The notes beneath the pieces were generated by a model. It was not told the DNA's origin, did not search any database, and saw only the letters and a program-made list of their open reading frames with translations. DNA of 64,000 nucleotides, taken from assembly GCA_032718475.1 (NCBI GenBank), contig JAUCBJ010006059.1, positions 17,727 to 81,726 of the forward strand, in the 5' to 3' direction. Positions 62,599 to 64,000 of this stretch are shown here, in pieces. How positions within the stretch are numbered: the stretch's first letter is position 1; each line of letters opens with the position of its first letter. The translations under genes and the position numbers were made by a program. This stretch comes from Nemertoderma westbladi (lineage: Eukaryota > Xenacoelomorpha > Nemertodermatida > Nemertodermatidae).

Positions 62599-62691
62599 TT
62601 CTACTTGGGCCGCCACCAAAAGGGAATCCAAATAAACCGCCACCTAATCCACCGTGCCCGCCAAATAAACCACCTAAAACGTCTTCAAACC
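62565..62691 (-). CDS. DNAJA2-like Hsp40, Gly/Phe-rich linker exon
   Basis: The acceptor CCTGTTTCAG precedes GG-TTT-GAA. The 41 complete codons run FEDVLGGLFGGHGGLGGGLF, GFPFGGGPSRRRKGEDTMHH and a final L. This is the Gly/Phe linker that follows the J domain, ending in the G-E-D-x-M-H-x-L motif that leads into VSLEDLY in class A Hsp40s. Exon and intron phases on both sides are consistent with the next exon. J-domain exons should lie to the right; none is recognised in 62692-64000. Confidence 0.9.
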
Positions 62692-64000
62692 CTGAAACAG
62701 GATTCAGAAATAAAATTAAATAAGAATTCCACTTCTAGAAAATGCCTCCCCAATCGACATGCTGCAACACATTAAGAATAATATTGCGGCATATCAACGA
62801 AAATGCAAAGACACAATTACAATTCCCTCGTGTAATCTATGACTCTCTATGTAACACTTGAACCTACTCCTTTATCTTAACTAATTCAAAATTAAAGCCA
62901 AGCGAGACGAGAAATTTATTTGCCGAGATGAGTTTTGCACCAATAGCCACCCCCCCTCGCATTATCAAGTTTGAAACGTACAACTTTTACTTAACTTATA
63001 GGCTACACAATGACCGGTGATATATATAGGGTCATATTCCGATGACAGGGACCCCCCTAAAGTTTATCAAGTGCGACGAAGTTCGGTATAAAGATAGTTT
63101 CAATTTTGTACAAACGTACCGGTAGCTACAACATGCCGATGAAAAATGACCGTTTAGCAATATTGAACTATCTCTGTTGGCTTTAGGCTTTAGAATGTAA
63201 TATCTGCAGATTCTGAATCTGAAAACCGCTTTAATTTTCACTCAAAATTGGCACAGATATTATTTTATTGCATCCCCCCCCCCCCCCCCCCCCCCACGTT
63301 GTAACTTTTATTGCAGCACCCCGGTTTAGCTACAATTATCAAAATACTACGTTGGAAATTTTGAGACATAAATCGATTTAATTATAATGTTTTTTGTCTT
63401 TATTCTAGAATATTAATTATTCTTTAGCTGAACGTTTAAAACACCGAACATGTTTCTTCATTACGCGTTATTAATATTCTAGAATTGAGTAAAAAATAAA
63501 TAGAATTACAGCGATTTACGTGTCAAAATGTTATTGCTGAAATTGAACGCTTTTCTTTTTTGGACGCTTTTCAGATTCGAAGCGAAAAATAAAGCCGACT
63601 GAAGTTGGTTAATATTGCCAAATAGAGATTTTTAACGTCCTGTTGTATCAAAATCAATATAATATATTCTTATAGCACAAATCACTATCCCACCACCACG
63701 TACGCCATGTTATTTAGTCCACAAACAAATTTAAATAAAGCTCCTAGAATCGCATTGTTCCTAACCTAACCTAATCCGCCTACCAAACCCAGGCTGCATC
63801 CTCAAGTCTAAGCTAACGGGCCAAGACCATCTTCAACCCCTGAGACACAGACCTAAACTACCCGCAATAGAGTTATTGATTGACAAACGAGCCCTGATCC
63901 ATCCAAGAACGATTACAGGGGGTTTTTCTCGCTCCACCCTTCCTTGGAAGCAAAGTGTTACGCCAGATGATGGATAAAGTGGCTCTTGACTCCCTTCGCG
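62692..64000. other. Probable intron of the DNAJA2-like gene; nothing recognised
   Basis: AT-rich with a C22 run at 63274-63295. No J-domain signature (His-Pro-Asp) was found on the minus strand. Confidence 0.5.

Noticed and set aside
62387-62775. Plus-strand ORFs with MQFIFHIGTHL repeats
   Set aside because: Antisense reading of the 38-bp donor array and of the DNAJA2-like exon.

Overview
The window is eukaryotic genomic DNA: AT-rich, intron-containing, crowded with minisatellites and mobile elements. The recognisable genes are animal genes. A creatine kinase (rather than arginine kinase) and a KChIP-type neuronal calcium sensor suggest an invertebrate deuterostome such as a tunicate, but the sequence alone does not settle the species.

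Layout. 0-12 kb holds only mobile DNA: a DNA transposon with terminal inverted repeats and a broken transposase-like ORF (132-3419), truncated LINE 3' ends, and a family of elements whose ends read GTGGGGCGAGCCACGAAG. 12.67-38.80 kb is one plus-strand gene, a KChIP-like EF-hand protein of four recognisable coding exons (12673-12962, 23614-23773, 35516-35662, 38601-38801; 265 residues when joined). Its introns carry a complete non-autonomous LTR element with a 5-bp target duplication (14038-17523) and minisatellites of 40, 26, 23 and 30 bp. 39-51.4 kb holds three conserved genes, each as one uninterrupted ORF: creatine kinase (+, 40142-41299), methionine aminopeptidase 2 (-, 47424-49043) and UTP11 (+, 50631-51374). 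LINE and SINE debris lies between them. 51.8-55.8 kb is a 28-bp minisatellite of about 145 units. 58.4-62.7 kb carries three internal exons of a minus-strand DNAJA2-type Hsp40. Its J-domain exons must lie to the right of the window; its C-terminal exons were not found.

Main observation. In both multi-exon genes, one exon's 3' end together with its 5' splice site has been amplified into a tandem array. In the KChIP-like gene a 30-bp unit containing CAG|GTGAGT is repeated 29 times; the array is open in the exon's frame, and every unit offers a donor in the same phase. In the DNAJA2-like gene a 38-bp unit containing AAG|GTGAGTCCC is repeated about 14 times; units still encode a degenerate E-D-x-x-H-P-L exon end, but reading through meets a stop at once. 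That array was later interrupted by a 643-bp insertion flanked by TTAA on both sides and bounded by poly-G and poly-C. Two independent cases in 64 kb suggest a recurrent process that seeds minisatellites at exon-intron junctions. No function is proven.

The conserved genes show no operon or shared pathway: energy buffering, N-terminal protein processing, ribosome biogenesis, chaperoning and calcium sensing are simply neighbours.
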